Below, piece by piece: positions 27,045-36,982 of a DNA stretch of 64,000 bases (within the stretch, counting starts at the first letter, position 1; the number at the start of each line of letters is the position of its first letter). The position numbers were made by a program, and so were the translations under genes. The stretch comes from Carboxylicivirga caseinilyticus (GTDB lineage: Bacteria; Bacteroidota; Bacteroidia; Bacteroidales; Marinilabiliaceae), in the NCBI GenBank assembly GCA_025499705.1, contig JAFMVE010000017.1, forward strand, positions 1-64,000. The letters are read 5' to 3'. The notes beneath the pieces were generated by a model. It did not search any database. It was given only the letters and a program-made list of their open reading frames with translations, and was not told where the DNA came from.

Positions 27045-29090
27045 ATGATAAATAAAATAAAAATATTCTCAATAGTATTCATTTTTGCAGGCCTGTTTGG
27101 TTCCTGTACAGATTATCTGGATTCAGATGCATACTTTAAAGATAGGGTGACAGATGAAACGGTATTTACCAGTAAACTTCATTCAGAACAATGGTTGGCC
27201 CATACCTATTCATTCTTAGAAAATGAATGTGCTGACGTTTGCAGTAAAGGTTATTCACCACACTGTTTTGCTGATGATATGTATTACGGTGATAGAGATA
27301 TTGAATATGATAATAAAGAAGGCAATGCTTTATCATATAATCAATTTCATATGGGTCAGTATGATGAAAATACCAAACAAGATACCTGGACTCAATGTTA
27401 CAAGGGTATACGTAATGCATCTATTTTCATCCATAATATTGATGTAAATGAAGATTTAAATGAAGAAGAAATAGCCGATTATAAAGCACAGGCTCGTTTT
27501 GTAAGAGCATATTATTATTGGTTATTACTTCGTAAATACGGCCCTATTCCATTACTTCCAGAAGAGGGTATCGATTATACCAATAGTTATGAAGAAATAG
27601 CTATTCCTCGAAGCAGCTATCAGGAATGTGCCGACTTTATCAGTAATGAAATGGTTCTTGCAGCAAAAGATCTAAAAGTATATAGGGATGAGCAATCTAT
27701 GGCAAGGCCTACACGTGGTGCCGCATTAGCAACAAGAGCAATGGTTCTTTTATATGCAGCAAGTCCATTGGCTAATGGAAATACAGATGCTGTTGCACAA
27801 GAGCTAGTTGATGATCAGGGTAGAAAACTATTATCATCAGAGTATAGCGAAGAAAAATGGGCTAAAGCTGCAGCAGCAGCCAAAGATGTTATGGAATTAG
27901 GAGTGTATGATTTGTATGTGGCTGGATTTAAGGCAGCTGGAACACCTTCCTACCCTGCAACAATAGCACCTCCTTACAGTGCTGATTTTTCTGATAAGAA
28001 TTGGCCGGAAGGTTGGGCTAACATTGATCCATTTGAATCGTATCGCGCATTATTTAATGGTACAATTAGTGCTTCAGATAACCCTGAATTAATTTTCTCA
28101 AGAGTTAATAATGGTGGTGAAACACCAGATGCTATGGTTGCGCACCAGTTACCACGTATTGCTTCAGGATGGAACACGCATGGTATTACACAAAAACAAT
28201 GTGATGCTTATTACATGAATGATGGTACGGATTGTCCGGGTAAAGATAAGGAAATAGGACGTGGAGATGGTAGTGATAGAGTTACAGGCTATGTGAGTGC
28301 TTATGATGCATATTATGGAAACTATAAACCTTTAGCCCGAGGCGTATCACTTCAATATGCAGACAGAGAACCACGTTTTTATGCTTCTGTAGCCTATAAT
28401 GGAAGTGTTTGGCATCTGGAAAATGAAGCTTTGCCTGCTAACCGTGAAAAACAAGTGTTTTACTACAGAGGAGATGGTAATGGTTATACCAACACCATGT
28501 TCTGGCTTCGTACAGGTATTGGAGTTATGAAATTTGTACATCCAAGAGATACTTATGAAAACGGTGATATCAATAATATTGTTGATAAAACAGAACCTGC
28601 TATTCGTTATGCTGATGTATTATTAATGTATGCCGAGGCACTTAATGAATTAAATGGATCATATACAGTTTCATCCTGGGATGGATCTCAAAATTATAAC
28701 ATAAGTCGTGATATCAGTGAAATGAAAAAAGGTATTCAACCGGTAAGAATCAGAGCTGGTGTTCCTGATTATACAGATGATGTTTATAGCAGTCAGAGTG
28801 AGTTCAGAATTAAATTGAAACGCGAAAGACAAATTGAACTTATGGGAGAAGGAAAACGATATTATGATTTGCGCAGATGGAAAGATGCTCCTGTTGAAGA
28901 ATCTATTCAGATTTACGGTTGTAACGTTTTAATGACTTCAGGAGAAAGAGACTTGTTCCATACGCCTGTTGCTGCTTTTGCTCTTCAAACAACTTTTTCT
29001 GATAAAATGTGGTTTTGGCCAATCAAGCACAGTGAGTTGAGAAGAAACAAGCGTTTAACACAAAATCCTGGATGGACATATTATAATTAA
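27045..29090 (+). CDS. SusD/RagB-family glycan-binding lipoprotein (second pair)
   Basis: The 681-residue product has a lipoprotein signal (FGSC, Cys21), the SusD N-terminal region, an AQARFVRAYYYWLLLRKYGP helix pair, and the C-terminal RYADVLLMYAEALNE and RQIELMGEGKRYYDLRRW segments typical of the family. It should cap the SusC barrel encoded upstream and take part in surface glycan capture. Confidence 0.95.
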   Translation: MINKIKIFSIVFIFAGLFGSCTDYLDSDAYFKDRVTDETVFTSKLHSEQWLAHTYSFLENECADVCSKGYSPHCFADDMYYGDRDIEYDNKEGNALSYNQFHMGQYDENTKQDTWTQCYKGIRNASIFIHNIDVNEDLNEEEIADYKAQARFVRAYYYWLLLRKYGPIPLLPEEGIDYTNSYEEIAIPRSSYQECADFISNEMVLAAKDLKVYRDEQSMARPTRGAALATRAMVLLYAASPLANGNTDAVAQELVDDQGRKLLSSEYSEEKWAKAAAAAKDVMELGVYDLYVAGFKAAGTPSYPATIAPPYSADFSDKNWPEGWANIDPFESYRALFNGTISASDNPELIFSRVNNGGETPDAMVAHQLPRIASGWNTHGITQKQCDAYYMNDGTDCPGKDKEIGRGDGSDRVTGYVSAYDAYYGNYKPLARGVSLQYADREPRFYASVAYNGSVWHLENEALPANREKQVFYYRGDGNGYTNTMFWLRTGIGVMKFVHPRDTYENGDINNIVDKTEPAIRYADVLLMYAEALNELNGSYTVSSWDGSQNYNISRDISEMKKGIQPVRIRAGVPDYTDDVYSSQSEFRIKLKRERQIELMGEGKRYYDLRRWKDAPVEESIQIYGCNVLMTSGERDLFHTPVAAFALQTTFSDKMWFWPIKHSELRRNKRLTQNPGWTYYN

Positions 29091-29194
29091 CCAAAACTGA
29101 ATTTGAATGAAACTCTCCTGATCAAAGATAATTCATATAAGATGATGAGAGCATTATGCGGGTTTCATACAAATTAAATTCAAAACATAAGCGC

Positions 29195-30178
29195 ATGAAA
29201 AATATATATCAAATACTATTTTTACTGGGAATACTGGTAATGTATAGTGCATGTAATGATGAATGGGAAGATGAGCAATATGTACACTATGTATCATTTA
29301 AGGCTCCTCTTGACGATAATGGAGTTACTCCAGTTTATGTAAGATACAAGGCTGATGGAGCAGTAACATATCAGCTGCCTCTGATTGTTAGTGGGTCGAA
29401 AGACAATGATCAAAACCTGCAGATTCATATTGGAGTGGATACTGATACCTTGACAGATCATAATTATGCCCGTTTTCAAAGTAGAGAAGAGCTTTATTAC
29501 AGAGAATTGGGTAGTGAATATTTTGAAATGCCTACTACAGTAGATATTCAGAGTGGAGAAAATACTTCTCTATTGAATATTGATTATTCATTGAAAAATA
29601 TTGATTTGGTGGATAAATGGATTCTACCGTTAACAATACTTGATGATGCATCCTATAATTATACTGCTAATCCTAATATGCATTACAGAAAAGCATTACT
29701 CAGAATAATGCCGTTTAATGATTATTCGGGTTCATACAGTAGTACTGCATTAAGTATTTACCTAAAAGGATATGAGGAGGAAGCTGCGATTGTTAGGAAT
29801 ACAACCATGTTTTATGTAGTAGATGAATCTTCAGCTTTCTTTTATGCTGGTACTGTGGATGAAGATAATATTGATCGTGGACATTATAAGATTGTTGCAA
29901 CCTTTAATAGTGACAATACAGTAACACTTTCTGCAAGTGATCCAAATATTAACTTTGTTTCTAATAGTGTTCCTGAATTTAGTGTTGAAGAAACACCTAA
30001 TTACGACTATCCATATATAATAGACCGTTATCTTACAATTAGTAATATAGATTATAATTTTACTGATTATACATCTGTTGTTGGTGCTGAGATTAATTAT
30101 ACCGTGAGAGGTACCGTTATTCTTCACAGAAGTATAAACACACAGATTCCGGATGAGGATCAGGCTATTGAATGGTAA
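29195..30178 (+). CDS. DUF4973/DUF1735-type surface lipoprotein
   Basis: The 327-residue lipoprotein (lipobox YSAC) begins with the NDEWEDEQYVHYVSFKAP pattern of the DUF4973/BT_3987-like N-terminal family that follows SusD genes. An Ig-like N-terminal domain covers about 20-170 (PVYVRYKADG, then QSGENTSLLNIDY), and the rest is beta-rich. I chose ATG 29195, which opens on the signal peptide, over the ATG at 29156. It lies 104 bases after SusD and before a terminator, so it closes the operon. Probable surface glycan-binding protein. Confidence 0.8.
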   Translation: MKNIYQILFLLGILVMYSACNDEWEDEQYVHYVSFKAPLDDNGVTPVYVRYKADGAVTYQLPLIVSGSKDNDQNLQIHIGVDTDTLTDHNYARFQSREELYYRELGSEYFEMPTTVDIQSGENTSLLNIDYSLKNIDLVDKWILPLTILDDASYNYTANPNMHYRKALLRIMPFNDYSGSYSSTALSIYLKGYEEEAAIVRNTTMFYVVDESSAFFYAGTVDEDNIDRGHYKIVATFNSDNTVTLSASDPNINFVSNSVPEFSVEETPNYDYPYIIDRYLTISNIDYNFTDYTSVVGAEINYTVRGTVILHRSINTQIPDEDQAIEW

Positions 30179-30200
30179 TTAACTGTTTGGAAAGAGATAT

Positions 30201-30237
30201 GGGGTGTTACAAGGTTATGTAGCACCCTGTGTTTTTT
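30201..30237 (+). terminator. Rho-independent terminator of the second SusC/D operon
   Basis: Stem gggtgttac paired with gtagcaccc (one G-U), eight-base loop, followed by a T-rich tract. Confidence 0.8.
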
Positions 30238-30321
30238 ATAGGATGATAGAACTGCCAAAAACTTATTTTTTTCGAATCAAAAGAGTTAAATGATCCTTTA
30301 CTAATTATTTCTAACTTTTAA

Positions 30322-30636
30322 ATGATGATGAAATTTATTGCCATAGTTCTTTTTCTTCTTTTCATTCTACCAGTAATCTTTCAACTTGCTGCAGGTTATA
30401 AAGCTTTAAAAAGAAAGATAAAATTGAGATTCTGGATGGTTTGTACCATTAGTGTTGTAACTCAAATTCTGGCTTCTTTTTTCATGTTATTATTAATGTC
30501 TTATAATGCAAGTAAGTCCGGAATCAACGATGGACTAGGATTTTTAGGTGTTCAATTATATGGAGTATTGATACTGGCTATCATCATCATTGTATGTGGC
30601 ATTCAATTAGTAGTTTATAAAACCAGAAAGTTATAA
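30322..30636 (+). CDS. Small membrane protein of unknown function
   Basis: The 104-residue product is almost wholly hydrophobic, with about three membrane helices (roughly 4-26, 40-62 and 76-98) separated by short charged loops (KALKRKIKLR after the first). I recognise no family. It begins after a terminator, 57 bases before the GH76 gene, and may be co-transcribed with it. Three consecutive ATG codons (30322, 30325, 30328) leave the exact start open. Confidence 0.6.
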   Translation: MMMKFIAIVLFLLFILPVIFQLAAGYKALKRKIKLRFWMVCTISVVTQILASFFMLLLMSYNASKSGINDGLGFLGVQLYGVLILAIIIIVCGIQLVVYKTRKL

Positions 30637-30693
30637 ATAGTGTGAGTTGTGATATACAGATATTAAATAAAATTCTAAGAAATAATATAAAAT

Positions 30694-31803
30694 ATGAAAT
30701 TCTTATTCTCCTTCTTACTGGTACTGACGATTTCCGGTAATCAATGTAATAGCAAATCTGGTTCAGAAAAGAATCAAAGTTTTACCAATGAAGATGCAAC
30801 TGTTTGCTTAAAAGCTTTTAATGATGCTTTTTATAATGAAACTACAAAAGTATATAACAAATCCACAGATGTAAAAGACAGAGCGGCAATTTGGACTCAG
30901 GCTATTTACTGGGATATGATTATGAATGCTTATAAACGCACAAACGATCCTCAATACTTAAATCTGATTCATGAAATTTATGAAGGTGCGTGCGGGCAGT
31001 ATGATAATTTTAATTGGAACAACACAACAGAATGGTTTATCTACGATGATATAATGTGGTGGGTAATATCATTAAGCAGAGCCTATGTTATTACCGGAGA
31101 AGAAAAGTACCTCGAACTTGCTGTGTCAGGCTTCGATAGAGTATGGTACGGTTCGGAAGGCATTGATGACAGAGGATCGTATGATACAGAAAAAGGTGGA
31201 ATGAGATGGGGTTGGAAACGCGATGAATGGAAAGGAAAGATGGCCTGTATTAATTATCCGACTGTTATTGCTTCAGCCTTATTGTATCAGATAACCGGGA
31301 AAAAGGATTACCTGGATAAGTCAAAGGAGATTTATAACTGGGCAAATGATAATTTATTCAATAAGCATACAGGTGCTGTGGCCGACTCAAAACATGGAGA
31401 TGGTGAACCTGCCTGGAGAATGCATCTATATAATCAGGCTACGTGTATTGGAGCAGGTGTTATCTTATATCAGATAACCGAACAGGATAGTTGTTTGAAG
31501 AATGCTGTTTTGGCAGCTGATTATGTCAAAAATAGTATGTGTGATGCCAATGGTTTTTTTCCATTTGAAAATGGTATTGAACAGGGTATTTATGCAGCCA
31601 TTTTTGCACAGTACATTGCCGATTTAAGCAATTGTAATCAGCCTCAGTATCGTGATTGGTTACTTAAAAATATAAATACAGCATGGAGTAACAGGGATAA
31701 AAGAAATCTGACATTCAAAAATTTTGGTATCCCTTGCCCTGAAGGAGATGTTGAAGTATATGACGCAAGTGGTTGTCCGGCGTTAATGCAAGTAATCAAA
31801 TAA
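30694..31803 (+). CDS. GH76 endo-alpha-1,6-mannanase (lipoprotein)
   Basis: GH76 enzymes cut the alpha-1,6-mannan backbone by a retaining mechanism using two adjacent aspartates. The 369-residue protein is close to a single catalytic domain. The catalytic pair is Asp118-Asp119 in IYDDIMWW, and other family segments are visible (GGMRWGWKRD, the CINYPTVIASA helix, YNQATCIGAG). The N-terminus looks like a lipoprotein signal (GNQC, Cys18), though Gln before Cys is not ideal. The modular GH76 at 57783-60395 appears to be a T9SS-secreted counterpart. Confidence 0.9.
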   Translation: MKFLFSFLLVLTISGNQCNSKSGSEKNQSFTNEDATVCLKAFNDAFYNETTKVYNKSTDVKDRAAIWTQAIYWDMIMNAYKRTNDPQYLNLIHEIYEGACGQYDNFNWNNTTEWFIYDDIMWWVISLSRAYVITGEEKYLELAVSGFDRVWYGSEGIDDRGSYDTEKGGMRWGWKRDEWKGKMACINYPTVIASALLYQITGKKDYLDKSKEIYNWANDNLFNKHTGAVADSKHGDGEPAWRMHLYNQATCIGAGVILYQITEQDSCLKNAVLAADYVKNSMCDANGFFPFENGIEQGIYAAIFAQYIADLSNCNQPQYRDWLLKNINTAWSNRDKRNLTFKNFGIPCPEGDVEVYDASGCPALMQVIK

Positions 31804-31855
31804 AATTTTTAGATAAACATATCTCTTAGAACCTGTATCATTTATTAATTATGGT

Positions 31856-31887
31856 AGCTGCACAAACCTTATTGTGCGGCTTTTTTT
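31856..31887 (+). terminator. Rho-independent terminator after GH76
   Basis: Stem agctgcaca paired with tgtgcggct (one G-U), followed by seven T residues. Confidence 0.85.
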
Positions 31888-31927
31888 ATCTGGTTTTTCA
31901 AAACAGTTTGAATAAAACCTTTTTCGA

Positions 31928-31955
31928 TGAGTGTTTTTGAGTGGATAATTGTATT
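31928..31955 (+). promoter_or_regulatory. Predicted ECF-type promoter of the second DUF4965 gene
   Basis: TGAGT (31928-31932), 16 bases, TTGTATT (31949-31955), followed by AAATGCAGAGTT. It is 70 bases before the ATG at 32026 and is one of the best copies of the element. Confidence 0.7.
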
Positions 31956-32025
31956 AAATGCAGAGTTGTTTTTATGAAATGAGATCAATCAACAATTAAA
32001 AAAGTATAAAACTAATTTAACAGTA

Positions 32026-34533
32026 ATGAAAGTAAAAAGGTTAATAAAACAAGGTTCATATGGCTTTGCTGTATTATGCGCTTTATTCACTTCGTGTAAT
32101 GTAAGCTCAACAAAACAGGAGTCAATAACAACCGAGTTAAGGGCACCAGCCTACCCATTGGTTACCATTGATCCATATACAAGTGCCTGGTCAATGTCTG
32201 ATCAGTTGTTTGATACTCCGGTACGTCACTGGACAGGAAAAACTCATTCGTTAATTGGAGCAATTAGAGTGGATGGACAGGTTTATCGTTTTCTGGGGAA
32301 AGAAGATATACCGTTAAAATCAATTGTGCCAATGGCTGATGAAGTGGCATGGGAAGGTAAATACACAATGGACGAACCTTCTAAAAACTGGATTAAAAAT
32401 GATTTTAATGATAAGTCGTGGAAATCAGGTATTGGAGCATTTGGTAATGCAGGTAATCAGGATGCTAAAACTGTTTGGGAAACTGAAAATATCTGGGTGA
32501 GAAGAGTTGTTCCTGCTATTGACTTATCTAATGTAACCAAAGCTTACTTAAAATATTCGCACGACGATGATTTTGAGTTATATCTAAATGGTAAAGAGAT
32601 TCTGAACACAGGAAACAGAGCTCGTGATAAGCAAATCATCGAAATTGATCCTTCTTTCCTTTCTGGTGAAGGTGAAAATGTATTTGCAGCTCACTGTCGC
32701 GACAGAGGTGGTTTGTCCTATCTTGACTTTGGTATTTATGTCGAAAATGATAGATCACAGGCTTTTGCTCAAACAGCAGTGCAGAATAAAGTTGAGTTAA
32801 CTGCCACACAAACACACTACTCATTTACTTGTGGACCAGTAGGTTTAAAGGTGAAATTTATATCACCATTGTTGCCAGATGATTTAGATATCTTGTCACG
32901 TCCGGTTAACTATGTTACTTACGATGTTGAATCTAAAGATGGAAAAGCACACGAAGTTCAGGTGTTTTTTGAAATGACACCTGAATGGGCTGTTAATCAA
33001 CCGGCACAAGAAGTAGAAGTGTCAAAAGGAATGTTTGATGAAATCAGTTATGTGAAAGCCGGTACAACAGAGCAAGCTGTTCTGAAACGTAAAGGTGATA
33101 ACGTGCGCATTGATTGGGGATATGCTTATCTGGCTTCTCGCCAATCGGAGACAAAGACGATAGGATTGGGTGATTATTTTGGCGTTAAGCAGGATTTTAC
33201 CTCAAATGGTGCCATCACTTCTGATGTTGAGTCAACCATCAATCGTCCGGTTAAAGAAATGACTTCGATGTATTTGGTTGATAACCTGGGTAAGGTTCAA
33301 TCTTCATCAAGCCAGGGAATGCTAATGATTGCCTATGATGACGTTGAGTCAATCCAATATTTTGGTGATAACCTGAAAGCATGGTGGGCAAATGATGGAG
33401 CTGTTTCTTTCAAAGATGCCATGGTTGCTGCCGAAAAGGATTTTTCTGATATCTCAGATAAATGTAGTGATCTTGATAATAAAATATGGAATGAGGCTTC
33501 AGAAGCAGGTGGTAAAAATTATGCCGATTTATGTGTGCTGGCTTTCCGTCAATCGATTGCTGCACATAAATTAGTAAAAGATAAGAGTGGTAACATATTG
33601 TTCCTTTCTAAAGAGAATTTTAGTAACGGTTCAATCGGAACAGTGGATGTTACTTATCCGTCAGCACCGCTTTATTTGAAATACAATCCTGATTTATTAA
33701 AAGGAATGTTAAACCCAATCTTTTATTACTCTGAAAGTGGAAAGTGGACTAAGCCATTTGCTGCGCACGATGTTGGAACTTATCCTTTAGCTAATGGGCA
33801 GACCTATGGTGGTGACATGCCGGTTGAAGAATGTGGTAACATGATTGTGTTAACAGCTGCCATTGCAAATGCAGAAGGAAATGCTGACTATGCAGCAGCG
33901 CATTGGGATGTTTTAACGGTATGGGCTGATTATTTGCTGGAAAATGGATTGGATCCTGAAAACCAGCTTTGTACTGATGACTTTGCTGGTCACTTTGCAC
34001 ATAATGTGAATCTATCAGCTAAGGCAATTATGGGTGTAGCTGGTTATAGTCGTCTGGCTTCTATGTTGAATAAAGAGGATGTATCAGAAAAATATATGAC
34101 TGCTGCCAAAGATATGGCTGGTAAATGGATTGAAATGGCTAAAGATGGTGATCATTATAAGCTGACATTTGATAAACCAGGCACCTGGAGTCAGAAATAT
34201 AACCTGGTTTGGGATAAACTACTTGGTTTTAATCTTTTCCCTCAGGAAGTTATTCAAACAGAGATTGATTATTATCTGACAAAACAGAATAAATATGGTT
34301 TGCCATTAGATAACCGTAGAACCTATACTAAATCGGATTGGATTGTTTGGACTGCTACCATGGCTAATACTAAGGAAGAGTTTCAACAGTTTATCGATCC
34401 TTTGCATTTGTTTGTGACTGAAACTGAAGATCGTGTGCCAATGACTGACTGGTATGAAACACCAGATGCCCGCCAGGTTGGATTCCAGGCCCGATCGGTA
34501 GTAGGTGGATATTATATAAAACTTTTAGAATAG
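32026..34533 (+). CDS. DUF4965/DUF1793 ('glutaminase A' family) lipoprotein, copy 2
   Basis: This 835-residue lipoprotein (lipobox FTSC, Cys24) is a close full-length paralogue of the protein at 15651-18149. It shares the TELRAPAYPLVTIDPYTSAW start (about 36-55), the inserted beta-sandwich with SHDDDFELYLNG (about 110-240), and long identical stretches in the helical half such as LFLSKENFSNGSIGTVDVTY and DDFAGHFAHNVNLS. Unlike copy 1 it stands alone with its own promoter element and a downstream hairpin. Two copies under one regulon suggest related but not identical substrates. Whether the activity is amidase or glycosidase is unknown. Confidence 0.85.
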   Translation: MKVKRLIKQGSYGFAVLCALFTSCNVSSTKQESITTELRAPAYPLVTIDPYTSAWSMSDQLFDTPVRHWTGKTHSLIGAIRVDGQVYRFLGKEDIPLKSIVPMADEVAWEGKYTMDEPSKNWIKNDFNDKSWKSGIGAFGNAGNQDAKTVWETENIWVRRVVPAIDLSNVTKAYLKYSHDDDFELYLNGKEILNTGNRARDKQIIEIDPSFLSGEGENVFAAHCRDRGGLSYLDFGIYVENDRSQAFAQTAVQNKVELTATQTHYSFTCGPVGLKVKFISPLLPDDLDILSRPVNYVTYDVESKDGKAHEVQVFFEMTPEWAVNQPAQEVEVSKGMFDEISYVKAGTTEQAVLKRKGDNVRIDWGYAYLASRQSETKTIGLGDYFGVKQDFTSNGAITSDVESTINRPVKEMTSMYLVDNLGKVQSSSSQGMLMIAYDDVESIQYFGDNLKAWWANDGAVSFKDAMVAAEKDFSDISDKCSDLDNKIWNEASEAGGKNYADLCVLAFRQSIAAHKLVKDKSGNILFLSKENFSNGSIGTVDVTYPSAPLYLKYNPDLLKGMLNPIFYYSESGKWTKPFAAHDVGTYPLANGQTYGGDMPVEECGNMIVLTAAIANAEGNADYAAAHWDVLTVWADYLLENGLDPENQLCTDDFAGHFAHNVNLSAKAIMGVAGYSRLASMLNKEDVSEKYMTAAKDMAGKWIEMAKDGDHYKLTFDKPGTWSQKYNLVWDKLLGFNLFPQEVIQTEIDYYLTKQNKYGLPLDNRRTYTKSDWIVWTATMANTKEEFQQFIDPLHLFVTETEDRVPMTDWYETPDARQVGFQARSVVGGYYIKLLE

Positions 34534-34626
34534 TGCTTAACGGATACATAAGCCAATCCCCTTATGAAAAACGGTTAATGTATCCACTTAATAAACTTTT
34601 AGTCAAACTTAACCCTGATTTTATGG

Positions 34627-34658
34627 ATTGCTGCATTCACATTTTGTGATGCAGCAAT
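34627..34658 (+). terminator. Strong hairpin, probable terminator
   Basis: attgctgcat(t)caca pairs with tgtgatgcagcaat, one bulged base, about 95 bases after the DUF4965 stop. The T tract behind it is interrupted (attattgttgttt). A second, weaker inverted repeat (ggatacat / atgtatcc) lies at 34542-34585. Confidence 0.6.
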
Positions 34659-34689
34659 TATTGTTGTTTACAGTTTGTAATGAGTTGTC

Positions 34690-34718
34690 TGAGAATATGT
34701 TAATCTAAGTATTGTAAT
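34690..34718 (+). promoter_or_regulatory. Degenerate copy of the locus promoter element
   Basis: TGAGA (34690-34694), 17 bases, TTGTAAT (34712-34718), 20 bases before the ATG at 34739. One mismatch in the -35 part and one extra spacer base make this weaker than the main copies. Confidence 0.35.
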
Positions 34719-34738
34719 CGTTGCTAAATCAGTTTTCT

Positions 34739-36877
34739 ATGAAGAAATTATACATGTGTTTGATATCATTATTGCTGAGTATTACTTTTTATGCACAGAA
34801 TTTTACCAATCCCATTTATGAATTGGCTGATCCGCATATTGTAACCTACAATGGCTTCTACTATACCACCGGAACCAGTGGAGGGAATGTAGTTTTAAAG
34901 AAATCAACAACATTGGAAGGACTTAAATCTTCACCTGCTGTTGAGGTGTTCTCTCCAGCCAAAGGTGGACCCTGTTGTGCATATTGGGCACCTGAGTTAC
35001 ATCGGTTGGATAACAAATGGTATATTTATTATACAGCAAATGACATAAATAATCTCAGTGGCCAAAGAACATATGTCATTGAAAACAGCAACGATGATCC
35101 TACATCTCAGAATTGGGTTAATAAAGGAAGGATTTATGATTCATATGCTGATTATTGGGCAATTGATGGAACCGTTCTGACATTGAATGATGTTAATTAT
35201 TTTATCTGGTCTGGTGTGGCTAATCCATCTGATGGAGATAAACCACAGCGAATATACATTGCTGAAATGCTTAATCCTTACACGCTTAAACCGGGAAGAA
35301 CATTACTTAGTAGTCCGGATCAATCCTGGGAATCAAACGGTGCAGTAAATGAAGGCCCGGAGGTTATCAAGAAAAATGGGAAAGTGTTTGTTGTATATTC
35401 AGCTAATGGTTGCTGGACCCCTGATTATTTGTTAGGAATGATTTCGATGGATGAGACAGAGAATCCATTAAATGCTGCTGCATGGACCAAACATTCGTCT
35501 CCTGTATTTGTAAAGAAACCGTCAATACAAGTTTATGGCCCCGGTCATCATTGTTTTTTTACCTCGCCCGATGGAACTGAAGACTGGTTTGCTTATCATG
35601 CAACAACAGAAGAAGGTGGAGCATGTGATTATACCCGATCAGTGAGAGCGCAACAATTATATTGGAATGAAGATGGAACACCGGATTTCAGAGAGGCTTT
35701 GCCAACCGGACTTCGTATGAAAGCACCTTCGGGCGAACCTACACTTCCTGAAAAGAGCACATTGGCAAATGGAGTTTATAAAATTCTGGCTCGCCATAGT
35801 GGTAAAGCTTTGGATGTAGCGGGTTGTTCGCAAAAACCGGGTGCCAATGTACATCAATGGGACGATAATGGACTGGATTGTCAGAAATGGGTTGTACAGG
35901 CAACTGAAGGAGGATATTATACAATAGTTGCTGTAGCCGGTGGTTTAGCATTGGATATTAGCAATTGTTCTACTGAAAATGGTGCAAATGTTGGAATGTG
36001 GCAACCAAATGCGGCTGATTGTCAGTTGTATTCCATCTATCAGAATGGAGATGGGTATTATTACATTGTTTCGAAGAGAAGTAGCAAAGTTCTTGAGATT
36101 GCAGATGGATCAACGCAAAGCGGAGCAAATCTTCAACAAAATAGTTCGATAAGTGCAGATTATCAGCAATTTGATTTTGTATTGCAAGGTGAGTTAATTA
36201 ACCCAACAGGTGGATATGTATCGTGGGAAAGTTATAATATGCCGGGTAAATTTATTCGTCATCAAAGTTCACGTGCGAGAATGGATAGTTATCTGCCGGA
36301 TGCAGATGATAGTTACTGGAAAATGATTCCTGGCTTGGCGGGAGCAGGGGTGTCATTTCAATCAAAAAACTTTCCAACACAATTTTTAAGATATCAGAAT
36401 GGCGAACTGTGGTTGGCAGAAGATGATAATAGTAATGACTTTGAAGCAGAAGCTACATTTAATAAGCAATCTGGGCTGGCAAGTTCAAAGATGGTTTCAT
36501 TCCAGTCTTATCTGTACAATGATAAATACATCAGACATAGAAACAATTTATTGTATGTCGAAACTATTTCCTCTGATCTTGACAAGACAGATGCTACTTT
36601 TCAGCAACTTGGTACAGATGATGCTAGTACCGGGTTAAAAGACGACAAAACAGAAAGAGTGAGTGTGTATCCAAACCCTACTGATGGGGTGATACATTTC
36701 AGAGGATTATCTGATCAGATAAAACATTATAATGTACTTAATATCTATGGAAAGAAGCTGAAAAGTGTTGAGACAAGCACTAATATGCTCGATATTTCAG
36801 AATTACCTTCGGGCTTATATTTTGTTGAAATTATATCTTCGAAAGGAAGAATAATAGAAAAAATACTTAAGAATTAG
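34739..36877 (+). CDS. Modular GH43 enzyme with ricin-type and AbfB-type binding domains and T9SS signal
   Basis: The 712-residue secreted enzyme has a signal peptide (ending FYAQ), a GH43 five-bladed propeller (about 20-310) with likely catalytic Asp31 (LADPHI), Asp143 (AIDGTV) and Glu205 (NEGPEV), a ricin-type beta-trefoil (about 342-480, with repeated LDVAGCS/LDISNCS and QKW patterns), an AbfB/CBM42-like beta-trefoil (about 490-625, GKFIRHQSSRARMDS, RYQNGELWL) and a T9SS domain (about 640-712, YPNPTDG). CBM42 typically binds arabinofuranose, so this is likely a surface arabinofuranosidase or similar exo-enzyme. I chose ATG 34739, which opens on the signal peptide, over the upstream TTG at 34721. 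Confidence 0.85.
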   Translation: MKKLYMCLISLLLSITFYAQNFTNPIYELADPHIVTYNGFYYTTGTSGGNVVLKKSTTLEGLKSSPAVEVFSPAKGGPCCAYWAPELHRLDNKWYIYYTANDINNLSGQRTYVIENSNDDPTSQNWVNKGRIYDSYADYWAIDGTVLTLNDVNYFIWSGVANPSDGDKPQRIYIAEMLNPYTLKPGRTLLSSPDQSWESNGAVNEGPEVIKKNGKVFVVYSANGCWTPDYLLGMISMDETENPLNAAAWTKHSSPVFVKKPSIQVYGPGHHCFFTSPDGTEDWFAYHATTEEGGACDYTRSVRAQQLYWNEDGTPDFREALPTGLRMKAPSGEPTLPEKSTLANGVYKILARHSGKALDVAGCSQKPGANVHQWDDNGLDCQKWVVQATEGGYYTIVAVAGGLALDISNCSTENGANVGMWQPNAADCQLYSIYQNGDGYYYIVSKRSSKVLEIADGSTQSGANLQQNSSISADYQQFDFVLQGELINPTGGYVSWESYNMPGKFIRHQSSRARMDSYLPDADDSYWKMIPGLAGAGVSFQSKNFPTQFLRYQNGELWLAEDDNSNDFEAEATFNKQSGLASSKMVSFQSYLYNDKYIRHRNNLLYVETISSDLDKTDATFQQLGTDDASTGLKDDKTERVSVYPNPTDGVIHFRGLSDQIKHYNVLNIYGKKLKSVETSTNMLDISELPSGLYFVEIISSKGRIIEKILKN

Positions 36878-36914
36878 AATTTATATTCGTTCTGGTTATA
36901 ATACCAATAAAAAT

Positions 36915-36960
36915 AAAAAAGCTGTTTACCTAAATTAGAATATAGGTAAACAGCTTTTTT
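36915..36960. terminator. Bidirectional terminator between convergent genes
   Basis: A stem (gctgtttacct with aggtaaacagc) flanked by A6 on one side and T6 on the other serves the rightward GH43 gene and the leftward sulfatase gene. Confidence 0.9.
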
Positions 36961-36982
36961 ATATATCCTTGTTAATTAAGGA

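Noticed and set aside
30643-30670. TGAGT at 30643 upstream of the GH76 gene as another promoter copy
   Set aside because: The sequence 16 bases on is TAAATAA, which matches TTGTAWT poorly, so it was not counted.
34542-34585. Inverted repeat ggatacat / atgtatcc as a second terminator
   Set aside because: Arms are only eight bases with a 28-base loop and no T tract; the hairpin at 34627 explains termination better.
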